Assembly (NCBI RefSeq): GCF_963678635.1
Contig: NC_087062.1
Location: 4,640,193 to 4,704,192, forward strand
Reading direction: 5' to 3'
Length of the DNA: 64,000 bases
Source of the DNA: Symsagittifera roscoffensis
Lineage: Eukaryota > Xenacoelomorpha > Acoela > Convolutidae
Shown: positions 1-12,144 of the stretch, piece by piece
How positions within the stretch are numbered: the first letter of the stretch is position 1
Layout of the letters: every line of letters begins with the position of its first letter
Notes under the pieces: generated by a model
Database searches by the model: none
What the model saw: the letters and a program-made list of their open reading frames with translations, nothing else
Told to the model about the DNA's origin: nothing
Made by a program: the position numbers and the translations under genes

Positions 1-1959
1 TGAGTTAAAAGAATTATATGCTTAATAAAAAGTAGTGAGCCAGGGGGGTAGGGGGAGGGGAAGGGGCAGGTGGTGTGTTTTTTTTGGCGTGCGCTTTCAC
101 CTTTAATTCCAGTTGCTGAGTTTTCTTGCCTTGTTGGTACAATTTCACAACAGCAATTTCTGACTGTTCAACTTACAAAAAATTCTAAGACGCTTTCCGA
201 CAACGCTAGTATACGTTAAATTTGAGAGAGAGAGAGCCCGCCAAAAAAACGTGATTTTCTGGCTAAGACCTTCCCAAAAACAACGTTTTTAGTCTAATTT
301 GTCCAATGGCACAGAATTTTGTGGCAAAATAGAGTCAGTTTAGCGTTTTAGAGGAGTTTTAGGGGCTTCGGAAAATTTTTTCATTTAACCGCTCCGTTAA
401 AAAAAATTGCTACGAAAACCTTTCATTTTATATTATTGCTGAAAGCAAAAATATAAAATATTCTCTGGTGTTTTATTTTGTAATGTCGCATCTTCTCAAA
501 GTTTTTCATAACATGTTCTTTGAATTTTTCAGCTTTATTCAGTCAAATGAAAATGAAATTAGTTATACTTCTTTTTTTCTCGTAACTTTTGCCAATCATA
601 AGTACATTCTATTTTTGTTCTTAATTTTTTTCGTACAAGAGCATCACAAACTCAAAAAAAAACATTAAAAAACTGATTTCAGTATTCAAACGGTTTTTTA
701 ACGAATGGTAGTATCATAATTTGAGACCAGTTACTTCTTTATATTCAATTAACGGGTCTTTTTTCTTTTTTATGGTCACCTCAAAAACAAAACAAACATT
801 TTACAATAAAAGCAGCGTTTTAAACGGATACGTTTATGATGAAACTAGGGTCGTGCGTAAAATTTTGTGAAGTAATTTGATCGAAGTTGAAGTTGTGCGT
901 CAAAAAAGGTGCAACTTTATAAAGTTTAGAAATTTCTAAAGGTCAAATTTTGAAGCTACATCTTTTGATGGCTTCACGTCAATGATTTCATTTTAATAGG
1001 TACACAAAAAAGCCAAGAATGACCAACGATATTTCTGCATGATTGATCTTAAACATATATTGAGATGCTTCATCAGGGAAAATGATTGCTCGGCTGTATC
1101 TACACTGACTAAATTTGCATTAAAGCTTAAATTTGCCTTAAAGAAATTTTGGATTTTATTCTCTTAAAAATTTAACAAAATATAATAATTAAATTTCTGA
1201 TTGAAATTCTAAAATTCTTTTAAAGCCAGAAAAAAACTAAAATTCTGACATTAAAAATACAAGAAAAACCGATGCTGCCAAAAAAGGCAGTTTGGGAGCC
1301 GTAAATTTTGGAATTTATATCAGACATAATTTCTATGTCAGAGCAAACCCATGAATGTTTCGACAGCCCTCTTAAGAACAAATCATCTTTAAAAATAAAT
1401 TAAAATTGACAAAATTCCAAAAGAAGAAATATTTTTTTTCCAGATTATGTTTTTGAAAACATTTCCACCATTTGCTAACTGAAATACAAATTGATAAAAT
1501 TAGCCTCGTGCAATGTAGTAAATGTTTTGAACAACCACAACCAAATACGTGCAAATATAAAAAGTTTTTCGTATTTCCATTTTTCGTAAATCGGTATTCT
1601 TAAAATTTAAAATTTTTTCCAATCTGCCTTCGATCCGGCATTTTTTCATTCATCTGCTTTTTATCTAATTGGGCAATATTAACACTAATGGCCTGGATTT
1701 AGTTGCTTACTTTGCGATTCTCGTAATTTCCCTGGCTAAGTGGGAAGCCACAAACTAAATAGACCATTTCAAACACTCATGGCTTCACGTAAATTTTCGC
1801 AAACATTTTTCTCTCAATGGTAAACTCAGGACGTTTTCTTGTTCAATATGCTGTAAATTTGGGATGCTCCAAAAACCATTATTTTAATTGCCGAATATGG
1901 TGTGACAAAAATGTCACCTCAGAGGTAAATATCAGTTTATTTTCTTAGAAATTTAGAGT

Positions 1960-2980
1960 AATGTACAAACGAAACAAGCATAGCCGGTTACGGTGCAAGT
2001 ATCAAAATATGATCCGATCATATTCCTTAAAAAAACAAGATAGTTTTTTTCTTTCGGATTAATGTCTTTTTTCTGTGTGGATTGATGAAAAGAAAGAACA
2101 AAAAACAAAAAATAAGGTATATTTGTCAATCTTAGTTAACAGGCAAAATAGATAACCGTTTTGTAGAAAAATGTCTAGAAAAACTAAAGAAAACTTTATA
2201 AAAAAGTTTTAAAAAATCAATTTTTAAAAATTTTTTTTTGCTGAAGTTTAGGAATTTTCGAAGTTTTTAGTTCTCAAAATGACATTAATCAAACATGAGT
2301 ATGCTTCGAGAATGTTTCGTTGAGAATGTTTCAAAAATTTTGTTTACTTTTTTGGTCAACAAATTATTAGATTTTCGAGCTCCCCTAAAACACTAAGAAA
2401 ACACTATTTTGCAAAATTTAAATTTTCTGCGCAACAAGCAATTTCATAAAACATCAGGCTTAAATGTTGCTTTCTGGGATTTTTTGGAAGGTTTTGACTG
2501 AAAAATAAACAAAAAACTTGAAACAAATTCTACAGTCATAGTTAGCAGGCAAAATTGAGTTTTGAAGAAAAAAAGACTAAAAAAACTAACGAAATCATTT
2601 TAAAACAAAGTTTTGAAAAACCTTTTTTCAGCGTTTGTTGCAGAAATTTTTTTGAGTTTTCGGAGTTTTTAATTCTCAAAATGACGTTAATGAAACTCCA
2701 AAAACTAATTATACTCGAGTAAAACTAAAATTATCATAAATAAGCTATTGTAAACGGCCGAATTTAAGCATCAATAGCCATGCTCGCTCGCTTTTCAAGC
2801 TCGAAATTAAGCAAAAAAATTAAGCATCGAAAAATTTTAATATCGTTCGAATCAGGTCTGAAAGGGTTTTAATATGATATTCAGATGATTATTCAGATGA
2901 TTATTTGTGATACCTTATTTTGCTTGAAAAATATAAATAAAATAAAACACAGCCGAATACAAATTTCCTCCACAATTTTT
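1960..2980 (+). repeat. Dispersed repeat family D, copy 1
   Basis: It opens with a conserved block containing AGCCGGTTA and a degenerate TCCGATCAT, followed by a T-rich stretch and TTTTTTCTGTGTGG. Later it carries a block with GCTATTGTAAACGGC and GCTCGCTCGCTTTTCAAGCTC-like sequence (around 2743-2810), then a tail resembling TTATTTGTGATACC. The same order of blocks recurs near 2985, 6190 and 8300. No coding capacity or terminal repeat could be defined, so the class is unknown. Confidence 0.5.
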
Positions 2981-2984
2981 GTTG

Positions 2985-3530
2985 GGTCGGGACAACAAGG
3001 ATAACCGGTTAATGTGTAAGAAGCACAGATTGTTCCGACCATAGTCTTAAAACAGCAGTTTTTCTTTCATATTAGTGACGTTTTTTCTGTGAGGTACGAT
3101 GAAAGGATTGAACAAAAGGATTGAACAACTTAGGCATATTCGAGTCATAATAAAATAGGCAAACTGTACAACAGTTTTTGCAGAAATTTGACAAGAAGAA
3201 CGAAAAAAATATCAAAAAACAAATTACAAAAACTTCATTTTTTTGCAGTGTTTTGAACTTTTGAAGTTTATGATTCCAAAAAGGGGCTATGCTCATAAAA
3301 AACATTACTCGAGTAAAACTGTATATCTAAGTTTTGAAGTTTCAAGTTAAGCTATTGTCGGCTTTTAAACCATTAAGATAAGCACTGGATAATTTAATTA
3401 AAACTTTTTCTGCCGTTCAAATTACGACTATAAGGGATTTAATTTGATAATAGCAAACAGGCAAACTCAACTCTCTCTAATGATTATTTGTGGTAGCTGA
3501 TTTTGCTATTTTGTGATTTTGCGAAAGGAA
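2985..3530 (+). repeat. Dispersed repeat family D, copy 2
   Basis: It starts directly after copy 1 with GGTCGGGACAACAAGG, then AACCGGTTA and TTGTTCCGACC. The GGTCGG...CCGACC pair forms a small dyad at the junction between units. The internal T-rich block, the GCTATTGTCGG block and the TTATTTGTGGTAGC tail match the other copies in order. Two copies head to tail suggest local tandem duplication. Confidence 0.5.
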
Positions 3531-4605
3531 AAAAAGAAAAAAAATTAAAACAAACAAAAATTTTTTGTTTTTTTTTTGCAGAAAATTTTTGAGTTTTCAA
3601 AGTTTTGACTCCCAAAATGGCACTTAAAAAATAACTTCACTTGATGAAAAGTGGCTGAATTGATTGAATTGTTTCATTCTCAAGTCTGATTAAATTATCG
3701 AAACAATTTGAAAAAAAAACTAAGAATAAGATGATGAATAATTGAGCAAGCATCAAAGCCATACATTTACATCAAAAATAATCTGAAGATCATGACCACG
3801 TAAAATCTTTGAGCTATTGTCACGTTATCTATGGTTATTGTAGCTCTGGTATGAAATGCTAAAATTTCATGCTATTACTCAGAGGCGAAGCAGAGTTTCG
3901 CATCACTTGCAATACAAAATTGAATGACTATTACTACTTGCAACTGAGCCGACAAATCGGAAAAAATTCAAAAAATTGTTTCTCAAAAAATATATAAAAA
4001 TTGCACAAAAAAACGAAAGATCGGAACTGAATTACTTGCAACTTTAGAAACTTTATAAACAGAAGCGAAGCAAAACTTCACAGTCATTGCGGTACAACAC
4101 ATACATAGGATGACAAACTAACCAAAAGAAACAAAGATGAAAGCCGTAGAGAAAAACTTAAAAATTTTAAACAAATTTCGTCTACCAAAATTTTTCCTCT
4201 ATCTGTCTTGATTTGGTCTTGAAGAAAAATTCTTTTCAAAGAAATATGCCAACAGTTAAGGCAATTGAATGTTAAATAAGTATCGAAACAAAACTTATAA
4301 AGCGGTAACAAAGCCGACAATTCTTGAGCAGACACACGTTGCGCCGAAAAAATTGTTTTTATGAGAATTTTAGAAACACAAAAACAAGTTTTTAATCCCT
4401 TCTCAAAAAATTTGGACAAAATATTTTTGCTTCTCAATTGACTCAAAATGAGGCCTCAAAGCCGATATATTATAAGTCGAAACCTTTCATGCCGAATAAA
4501 AAATAAGAACAAAATATTGTAAACTGAAATCGGAGTCGCTTAATTTCTACACAACATAAAATGAAAACTTCGTAAACACCCTCGCTGATCGCAAGGTTAA
4601 AACAT

Positions 4606-5040
4606 AGTCAACTGACAGTTGGAAAAGAGTAATGAACGCAAGGAAACTGAAAAAAAAAACTGACTTTTTTTAAGCGAAAAATAGATGGCCTTGAAGCTTT
4701 TTAAATTTGTGGAACAATTTATGATTGAAACTTTTGTGATAAAATTAACCCAATTTGAAAAACTAGATGAATAAGTAAAATTTTTTCTTGGAAATCAGAT
4801 AATTTATTTCCATTTTCGAAATTAGAAGTCGATCACGTTTTTCGGGACCTTTACGTTTTTCCTGTTCGATAGTTGAGTTTGCCTTCCTTTTAACAAAAGA
4901 AATGAAGTGAACTGAAGAACTGAAAAAAAAAATCAAAATTGAGCTTGCACTTTTTCCTGAAAAAGAAAACAAATCAAAATTGAGCTTGCACTTTCCTGAA
5001 AAAAAAAAAAAAAAAATCAACAAGACCTATATAAGAGTAC
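4606..5040 (+). repeat. Dispersed repeat family A, copy 1
   Basis: Family A landmarks appear in this order: ACAGTTGGAAAAGAGT, AATGAACGCAAGGAAAC, a Gly-Leu-Lys-like GGCCTTGAAGCT block, a GAACAATTTATGATTG block, GATCACGTTTTTCG, CTGTTCGATAGTTGAG, TTTGCCTTCCTTTTAAC, and a tail with GACCTATATAAGAG. At least six further copies in the window keep the same order and plus-strand orientation. There is no ORF of note. The class (SINE-like or other non-autonomous element) is not established. Confidence 0.6.
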
Positions 5041-5638
5041 TCACTACGATCATTACTTTTAACAAAACCAGCGTTTAAAATGTAGACATGAACATAAATT
5101 GAGATGAAAAAACTTCAGTCACCATGTGAGCAAAGTTGTTTACGGGGAAAAAGTCTAGTACCCGATTGCAACACCCTTGCATATGGCAAGTGTAAAAATG
5201 AAAAAAAAACTTTATTTTTTTTTCAAGCCGATTAAGAGAAAAGTTTTACTAGGCTTACTTCTATTTAGAAAATTGACCTTTTTACATTTTCACAATGCTA
5301 ATAATATGTCTTAATTTCATTCTCAAATCCTAATTGTGAATTGAAGACCTTTACTATTTGATATTAATTTTTCTTGCTGAATTGCAGCCTCCCCAATCAT
5401 TCGACAACACACTGTTTTAAATTGGCACAAAATGCGCGCAAATTTTCTGGGTGATCTATAATTATATGCAATGCCAATCACAATCAACCTATCAAGAGCT
5501 TCTACTTGAAAAAGAAACTTTCAAAATTAAAAATATTGGAAAATCACATTAATAAATAAGTAAAATATAAAAACAACACATTGAAAAGTATAAGAATTTG
5601 ATCAGCTTTTAAATGAAAATTGACTCTTGGAGTTTCTT

Positions 5639-8600
5639 TTAATTCCAAGAAACTCTGATATGCTCCACGTCTTTTTTAGTCAGTTTAATCATTGGCTGTC
5701 TTTTTAACCGACATTTAGTCCCACTTCTAGTCGAAACAGCTGTTGTCGTGCTACTACTTGTCGTCCAGGTGAACTGTCGGCTATCTGACCTCAATTGTCT
5801 CAGTTTGTGTGAGTCGTCAGTTGCAGAATTTGGGCTAAGGCAGTATGCGGGAACTTCGATAGTTTGCGGTATCTCAATTGAAGTTGTAGGGAAGCTAAGG
5901 ACATTGTCGGGACTACTTTGACAGATTTCTAAGGTACTCAGCCCTAGATCTTCTGCTCTATTAGCAGATCTATTCTCGCTGTTGTGCATAATGCGTGAGG
6001 AGTTGATTTGAGAAACTGAATTTGGGTTGTTCGAGTGATCATTTGAGTCCAACAATGGTTTTAATCTCGCTATCTTCTTGCTTTTAGGGTTCTGAGAATT
6101 AAATTGCAGCAAATGTGCATTGAATAATCTTCCTTCCGGTCTTCTAGAACAAAAAGTATAATCACATAGACATCAATTAAAAAGCAGACAAAAAACTATC
6201 GGATTGCTGTGCAAGTAGCACAGAACGTTCTCGTCTTGGAGCGACACACCCGCCCCCTAAAAAAATTTTCACTCGTCGAACGACGCAATATGAAGCCAAT
6301 AAGCGGGTATAATTTTGGCACGAAACCCATCAAGCCGAGAAAAACAAAGAAAAAAATGCTGCCATGAAAAACTTGAGCTATTATTTCTATAAAATTTTGT
6401 CGTTTTTTTTTCGGCGTGGTGTGATAAAAGGAGCTGAACAAAAAACTGGGGAAAAGATATAATAATAACTACAAGTAATAGCTAGGTAAAACAAGCAAGT
6501 TGAAAAACCATTTTTGTAGAAAATTACTAGAAAAACGAAAAAAAAATCAAAAAAAATTCGAAAAGTTTTTCAAGTTTTTTGCAGTTTTTTGAAATTTTGA
6601 AAAATTTTGATACCAAAAAGGCGCTGAAATACTCATAGTAAACTAACGCTACGCAAATAAAACTAGATTTATACGATTTAAATTAAGCTATTGCAAGCTT
6701 TTAAGCAATTAAAATAAGACTGCTCGCTCGAAATAGGCCGAAAATTCAAAAAGTTCAAACCGGTTTTTCTCGACACTGTGAAAAAGTCTTGAATTTTTTA
6801 TGTGGTTCGAATCACGACTGTAAGGGGTTTTAATATGAAATATCATTCAACCCAGCCCAATCATTATTTGTAGCACCTGATTTTGCGAGAAAGACAAAAA
6901 GAAAAGGCTAAAACAGACCCGAATACAAAGTTCCTCCCCATTTTCAATGGTCGGAACAATAAGCCGCCATGTGTTTTTGAAACGAAAGCTTTCACGTTTG
7001 AAAAAATAAACTACAGGTCCTGTCAGTTTCGAACCCAGGACTATTGTCGTCCCAGGCGTATTCGTTACCTCCAGGTCAAGAGTGCCGAAGACGCGAAGAA
7101 GCTTGAATTCAATATGAACTGAACCTAAGTTTACCACTTCTAATTTAGACTATTATGTTAACTAAGTTATTTACGGGAGAAAAGTCTAATACCCGATTGC
7201 AATGACCCTTGCTTATCGCAGGGGTAAAGAATAACATTTTGGGAGACAAAATAAGTGTTTTCTTGTGATATCATACCTGGAGCAAACTGTTTCGAAAGTG
7301 TTTGTTTGTGTGAGAAAACTCTGATTACTCTCCGGTCTTTCCGAACTCTTCCAGAACTTTTTCGAAAAAACTCCACCCAAATTTGTTTTCTCCGTTTTGA
7401 CCAAATTTTTCGTTCTCGCTGAGTACATATTCGGTGCATTAGTCTGCTCAAATCCTGTGTTCTGATTGGTTGGGGTTTTTGATAGGTTGATATTTCTATC
7501 GAATAGAAACTTGTCATTCTCATTTCGCAGCCAGTTTTCGTTCTCGCTGTTGTAGGCGAGCTCGCTGTCTGTTTCCGAGGATGACGCCGATTGGTTGCAA
7601 TCATCCTCCTCTTGGGTTGTTGTTTGTCTGCTGGGGGTTGATGATAGGCACTCACTGCTCGCATACTTCTTAGGACATTTTGCATCTAAAGGGAAAAAAT
7701 TATCCACATGCTTGACTAAACCCCCCACCATCATAGCTACTATAAAATCTCCACCCCTAAATTTAAAATGTATTCGAATGAATTTTTCTCTTTGGATCAA
7801 CATAACACCTCACCCCACCTGCTGCACCCTGCACCCCCCCCCCCTCCATACTGAATAGACACAGATAAAATATCCTCCTCCAAACCACTATTTAATTATT
7901 TGCATCAAAAACTTTTAGCCTGCACAAAATATACTTCATTTCGGTAGACCGACCGACCCCCGTAAAATGTTTTAGAAAGCAGACTTTTAACTTGGTCATT
8001 TTTTAAATATCGCGACACAATGCGTGAGATTCGTTCTTTTTTGTTTTCTGATAAATTCAAATTTCTGCATTCTAATTAGTTTGGAACACGAAACAAACCG
8101 GCTTACCACATCAAATTTTCCCGGTCAGTTTAGATATTTTCCAATCCTTCAAAAAATGTCAGATTGACAAGTCTCTCCAATATCATTCGCACCAAAATTC
8201 ATCCGTTTGATCAGTTTTTGAAAGCATTATTGTCCATGAAAATTTTGATCTGCGCGTCTTAAAACTTCAATTCAGCAATCAATTTTTCTCAAATAGCAAA
8301 AGAAACAAGAATAGCCGGTTACTGCGCAAGAAGCACAGAATGTTCCGACCATAGTTTTCAAAAGTATACGATTTTTTTTTTCAAATAAGTGTAGTTTTTT
8401 TTTCTGCGTGGTGTGAAAAAAAAATCTGGCGTGAAACAATAATTCCGAAATATTCGACAGTCATCATAAAATAGGCAAACAGGACAATAAAAAAAAACAA
8501 AAAAAATATAACAAAATCCCATTTTCTGTTTCAATTTTTGTGCAGAAATGTTTTGAATTCTTGATTCCCAAACTGGCATTGAAAATTTCCAACGAACAAT

Positions 8601-10326
8601 TTTACTCGACTAAAATGAAAACTAAGCATAATTAAGCTACTGTAAACGGCGTAAATTAAGCACGAACAAGCGTGCTCGCTCGCTTTACTTGCTCAAATTT
8701 AGACAAAACAAAAACTTTAAACCGGTCTTTCTCAACACTGGGAAAGTTTTTCAAAATTTAATGTCGTTCGAATCAAGAATGAAAGTGCTTTAACATGATA
8801 TATTACTCAACTCTCTTCTATGATTATTTGTTGTACCTGATTTTGTATGAAAAACAAAAAAGTAAAAAAAACTAAAACACACCGACTACAAAGTTCCTCC
8901 TAATTTGGCAAATGGTCGGAACAATAAGGAAAGCCAGCTTCTGTACAGGTGGCACAGATCGTTCCGACTGCAAATTTTTTTTGAAAGTTTCCGAATGCAC
9001 GCATAATAGTTACGTGCAGATGATAGACGAAGCAAAAAACCTAAAAATAATGTTTTTTTTTAAAAAAAAAAAAAACTTTTTTGTGGGATAGAAAACACAA
9101 AACGCCATAGTTGTTTTCCACCATGGAGCATGATCTGAACAGAAAAAACATAGTCAACAGAGAGTTGTAAAAGAGTCAATGAACGCAAGTAAACAGAAAA
9201 AATAAGGGGCAAAAAGAAAACTTTCAAACTTCAAAGAAAAAAAAAGATGCCCTTGAAGCTCTTCGAATTTCTAGAACAATTTGTGACAGGCCTTTTTTGA
9301 TTTGAGAAAACTGGATTAATAGGTAAAACTTTTGTTTCGATGAGAAATTTGATAATTAAATTCCACTTTTGAAACTAGAAGCTGATCACGTTTTTCGCAA
9401 CCTTCTTTACATTTTTGCTGTTCGATAGTGGAGTTTGCGGCTCTTTTTCCTCCCCCCCCCCCACCTCACTCAAACATGAATTTTATGGTGTAACGAGCGG
9501 TTTTACAATGTTATTTATGAAGACCAAATATGGCCTAATTTATCATGGCCTAATTAGTCTGCACATAAATTTTCATGACAATCGGACAAAGTGAACAGTA
9601 ACTTCAAATTTAAAAATTTGCAGGTTGGGGGGGGGAGGAGGAAAAAGAGCCGAGTTTGCCTTCATTATGACAAAGGAAATGAACTGAACTTAAAGAGAAA
9701 TCAAAAGTCAAATCACCAAAAATCAAATTTGAGCTTGAACAAACTTCAAGACTTCTTCCTGAAAAAAAAAACAAAAAAATGTGACCAAGACCTACATAAG
9801 AGTAAACACGACTTTTAAAAAATTATTGGAGCATTAATTAGATCTCAGTTAACTGCTGACGATGATTCATCAAGTTTCCCCAGAATAATCCAAGAGGGAC
9901 GATAAAACCGATATCTACCGCACCAAAATCTAACAGTGCTTCGGTTTTGTAGATAATTTATAATAAAACCTCTCATCTCAGGGCCTCAAAATTTTGTGTG
10001 AAAGACGTTCCTATAAATTAAGACGCACGCTCAAAAATAATCTTTCGATTATCGATTAAGAGACTTTCTATCATGTTTTAAAGTCTGGGAAGATATATAC
10101 TCTCGATTTTCTTGTAATAATTTTTTTTCTTCAAATTTTGGTCAAAAAATATACTTTAGATAAATATTTCTGAGCACCTACCGTTTTTTCTATAGGCGAA
10201 GTACTTTCTGTTGATACGAGGTCTGCTCGCACTTGAACTTTCGCCTCTCTCCGGCTCAATATTCAGATAAGTTGTAGAAGCTTTCAGTCGTGTGTTGCTC
10301 TGGAGAAGACTCCGAGCTCCTAACAT
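5639..10326 (-). CDS. Unrecognised three-exon gene, 304 aa
   Basis: Model: complement(join(5639..6143, 7277..7685, 10182..10326)). Exon 1 starts at the ATG at 10326 and ends in phase 1 before GTAGGTG. Exon 2 opens after CCCTTTAG, making Asp (G+AT), and ends in phase 2 before GTATGA. Exon 3 opens after GTTCTAG, making Arg (AG+A), and runs open to a TAA at 5639. All junctions agree in phase and give an uninterrupted 304-residue product. The first 20 residues (MLGARSLLQSNTRLKASTTY) are basic and hydroxylated with no acidic residue, which is compatible with a mitochondrial presequence but does not prove one. The rest is polar and low-complexity, rich in Ser, Thr, Asn and acidic residues, with Ser/Thr tracts near residues 255-270. 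I recognise no domain. Two CACGTG boxes lie just upstream. Further exons or a different start are possible, and the function is unknown. Confidence 0.62.
6190..6960 (+). repeat. Dispersed repeat family D, copy 3
   Basis: It lies in intron 2 of the 304-aa gene. It has the CACAGAACGTTC block, the T-rich block, TTCGGCGTGGTGTGA, the TAAGCTATTGCAAGC block (around 6670) with GCTCGCTCG, GTTCGAATCACGACTGTAAGGGG and the TTATTTGTAGCACCTG tail, ending at GGTCGGAACAATAA. The order is the same as at 8300-8935. Confidence 0.5.
6961..7226 (-). repeat. tRNA-derived SINE-like element
   Basis: On the minus strand, about 7085-7005 reads as a tRNA-like segment with CCTGGGTTCGAAACTG (a B-box-like GGTTCGAA) preceded by GGAGGTAACGAATACGCCTGG. 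The same arrangement occurs at 28.03-28.10 and 28.48-28.55 kb. A conserved block with a small hairpin (CCCTTGCTTATCGCAGGG, about 7203-7222) flanks it, as at 5.17, 28.2 and 28.65 kb. It sits in intron 2 of the 304-aa gene. It is read as a SINE fragment rather than a functional tRNA because no acceptor stem pairs. Confidence 0.5.
7800..8299. other. Intronic stretch without recognisable feature
   Basis: This is part of intron 1 of the 304-aa gene. It has C-rich (7801-7850) and AT-rich sequence, and I see no exon, tRNA or repeat landmark in it. Confidence 0.4.
8300..8990 (+). repeat. Dispersed repeat family D, copy 4
   Basis: This is the most complete copy. It starts with AGCCGGTTACTGCGCAAG and TGTTCCGACCATAG, passes through the T-rich block, TAAGCTACTGTAAACGGCG with CGTGCTCGCTCGC, GTCGTTCGAATCAAG, and the TTATTTGTTGTACCTG tail. 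It ends with GGTCGGAACAATAAGG...GATCGTTCCGAC, an inverted GGTCGGAAC/GTTCCGAC pair. It lies in intron 1 of the 304-aa gene. Confidence 0.52.
9150..9815 (+). repeat. Dispersed repeat family A, copy 2, interrupted by a MITE
   Basis: Landmarks GAGAGTTGTAAAAGAGT, CTTGAAGCTC, TGATCACGTTTTTCGC and CTGTTCGATAGTGGAGTTTGC are followed by a 213 bp inverted-repeat element. The repeat then resumes with GAGTTTGCCTTC, TCAAATTTGAGC and GACCTACATAAGAG. Removing the insert and one copy of the 8 bp duplication restores the sequence order seen in the other copies. Confidence 0.65.
9439..9651. mobile_element. MITE family M, copy 1 (213 bp, 8 bp TSD)
   Basis: The terminal inverted repeats are GGCTCTTTTTCCTCCCCC at the left and GGGGAGGAGGAAAAAGAGCC at the right. 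The element is flanked by a perfect 8 bp duplication, GAGTTTGC (9431-9438 and 9652-9659). It is inserted in a copy of family A, whose other copies show the unbroken site. There is no coding capacity, so it is non-autonomous. An 8 bp TSD is typical of hAT-like elements, but the termini are not diagnostic of any superfamily I can name. Confidence 0.82.
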
Positions 10327-10380
10327 CCCCCCACGAATACAATCACGTGATCACAACACCACGTGAACAAACGTCCGGAA
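10327..10380 (-). promoter_or_regulatory. Paired CACGTG boxes upstream of the 304-aa gene
   Basis: Two palindromic CACGTG motifs (10344-10349 and 10360-10365) lie 18 and 34 bp upstream of the start codon at 10326. They are separated by a TGATCACAAC stretch. CACGTG is the canonical E-box bound by bHLH-Zip factors. Their pairing at the expected promoter position makes a regulatory role plausible but unproven. No TATA box is evident. Confidence 0.35.
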
Positions 10381-10714
10381 GATTTTGCAAAACAATAATA
10401 TTTAAACTGGCCGAAAAAATTAATTTCGATATTGAAAGAAAATATTTTTAGAATCATTTTTAAAAAACCAGATGGAGTAACGAGATTTCGTCACATAAAT
10501 GCACGCATTTGAATCAGCTGCGGTTTCGTCAGTAGACAAAGCATAGTAATTTATAAGATTGTTTATATTACCGACCTCTGTTCAAATTTCCTACACTCTT
10601 CAAGAGTTCAGTGCATTTCGATAATAGTAACTTGAAAGCTTAGCTCATACATATGTATAAATCGGGAAGGAAACCTTTGCTATACCATGTGAGTGTTTGG
10701 AGTTGACAGCCCTT

Positions 10715-11065
10715 TTCCTGGATCTTGTTAACTACCTCCCCCAATTGCAAAAGGGGGGATTCGTTACAAGGTTCACAATTCACATATATTTAACCGTTAA
10801 ATTAGTTCTTTACAGTTTTAGTTATAATTGTTTACTAGGTACCATATAGAAATGGAAATTAAACTATAACTTTAGTAAGAAGAACTCAAATTGGGCTCAA
10901 GTTAACATCCTCCCCCCTAACTAGACCAACTTAAGATCTTCATCCCAGACATTTAATTTAGAATAAATTGGCTCAACGCTGCGTGTTAAATGCTAAATTC
11001 TGATTGGCTGAAAAATCCAGCTTTGAATCAAGTTAACATCCTCCCCCCTAAATCGCTTTACGGGG
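10715..11065. repeat. C/G-tract-bounded repeat fragments (TTAACATCCTCCCCCC)
   Basis: AGTTAACATCCTCCCCCCTAA occurs twice (about 10899 and 11030), and a related GTTAACTACCTCCCCC occurs near 10728. A related element at 23238-23410 is bounded by AATTAACCCCCCCC and GGGGGTAGGATATTAACC, which is an inverted arrangement. These look like ends of another small inverted-repeat element family, distinct from family M. I could not define target-site duplications. Confidence 0.35.
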
Positions 11066-11719
11066 GAGGAAGTCAATTTGGTCCGCGAATTTTTTTAATG
11101 AGGAAAGCCGCCCCCACAATTTTGTCTTATATGTGACTCGTTTTTTAAATTTTTCAGACGAGAGTGATAACTTTTTATAAACGATGAAAAAAATCAAAAC
11201 AAGATGAGCACGAAAAACTAAAGCCTCTAAATGATGAAAAAAATGATACGTTGGAAAAATGATAACTTGGAAATTGACGTTGATATCTGATGATGATTCT
11301 CTAACTGGTTGTTGCTCTTAATAGGGCAAATAGTGATCCAACCATGAAAATGTTCCAGGGAGTCATAAAAAAGTATAAAGGCAACTGTGTCGACAGTTAG
11401 GAAAACGCGTTCTGTTAAAATTTTCTGCAAAAAGTGAGGGCTACAATTAACAAGAATAGAAATAAAACTGAAATAGCAAATAATCGAAAAAGGCAAATAC
11501 AAATGATTTGGAAACAGTAATGTTTTTCGAAAAACAAACTTTTGGGATGCCGAAATGGGAACCCCCTAGTCCACCATTTGTTTCACGGTTTAGCACATCG
11601 TATATATCCAATATGCAAACATGCGAAGCCGAGTATCTGTCACATACAAAATAATAAATCTGACAAAAAGAAAAACAAGCAAATGAAAATCTGCTAAAAA
11701 TGAAAAAAGAGCGCCGAAA

Positions 11720-11935
11720 ACATAGCCAAGGCAGTTGAAACAGAGTAATGACAAAAATAACGACTGTTTTTTAGGAAAACTTAAGAAAAAAAGTATATGG
11801 CTTTAAAGCTCTTTGAATTTCAGGAACAATTAATGACTGCTACTTTTTCGATTAAATCAACCCAAAACTCGATCAATTAGTCCTGTTTCTATTCCCCGGG
11901 AAATCTGACTCTCCTCGTCAAAATAACAAAAACAG
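11720..11935 (+). repeat. Dispersed repeat family A, copy 3 (partial)
   Basis: It retains GGCAGTTGAAACAGAGTAATGA, AAAGTATATGGCTTTAAAGCTC, TTTGAATTTCAGGAAC, AACCCAAAACTCGATCAATTAG and CGGGAAATCTG in the family order. It then breaks off before the GATCACG block. Confidence 0.5.
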
Positions 11936-12144
11936 GACTCTAGAGGCACCTTTGAAAAATTGTTCGGAATGTCATCGAAGAAATTTTAAACCCAGTTAGT
12001 AAAACCTGGACACTCCACTAAATAAGTGGCAATTTTGACATCTATTTAATTTGGTAAACGCCCTAAAAATTGAATTTATGAAGTTGCTCTTCGTAAACAG
12101 TAAGAGCTATTTAATTATTAATTATGTTTACTTGTTGTTTACAG

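Larger units (their letters stand above)
1..5638. other. Gene-free AT-rich stretch with dispersed repeats
   Basis: I see no convincing exon in this stretch. ORFs are short, rich in Phe, Lys and Asn, and made of homopolymer-rich DNA. It holds two copies of the dispersed repeat called family D here (about 1960-2980 and 2985-3530) and one copy of family A (4606-5040), entered separately. The rest is anonymous AT-rich DNA. Confidence 0.6.

Noticed and set aside
7167-7685. 172-codon basic ORF overlapping exon 2 of the 304-aa gene
   Set aside because: It is the shadow frame of the exon. Only the frame beginning Asp-Ala-Lys agrees in phase with exon 1 (10182) and exon 3 (6143).
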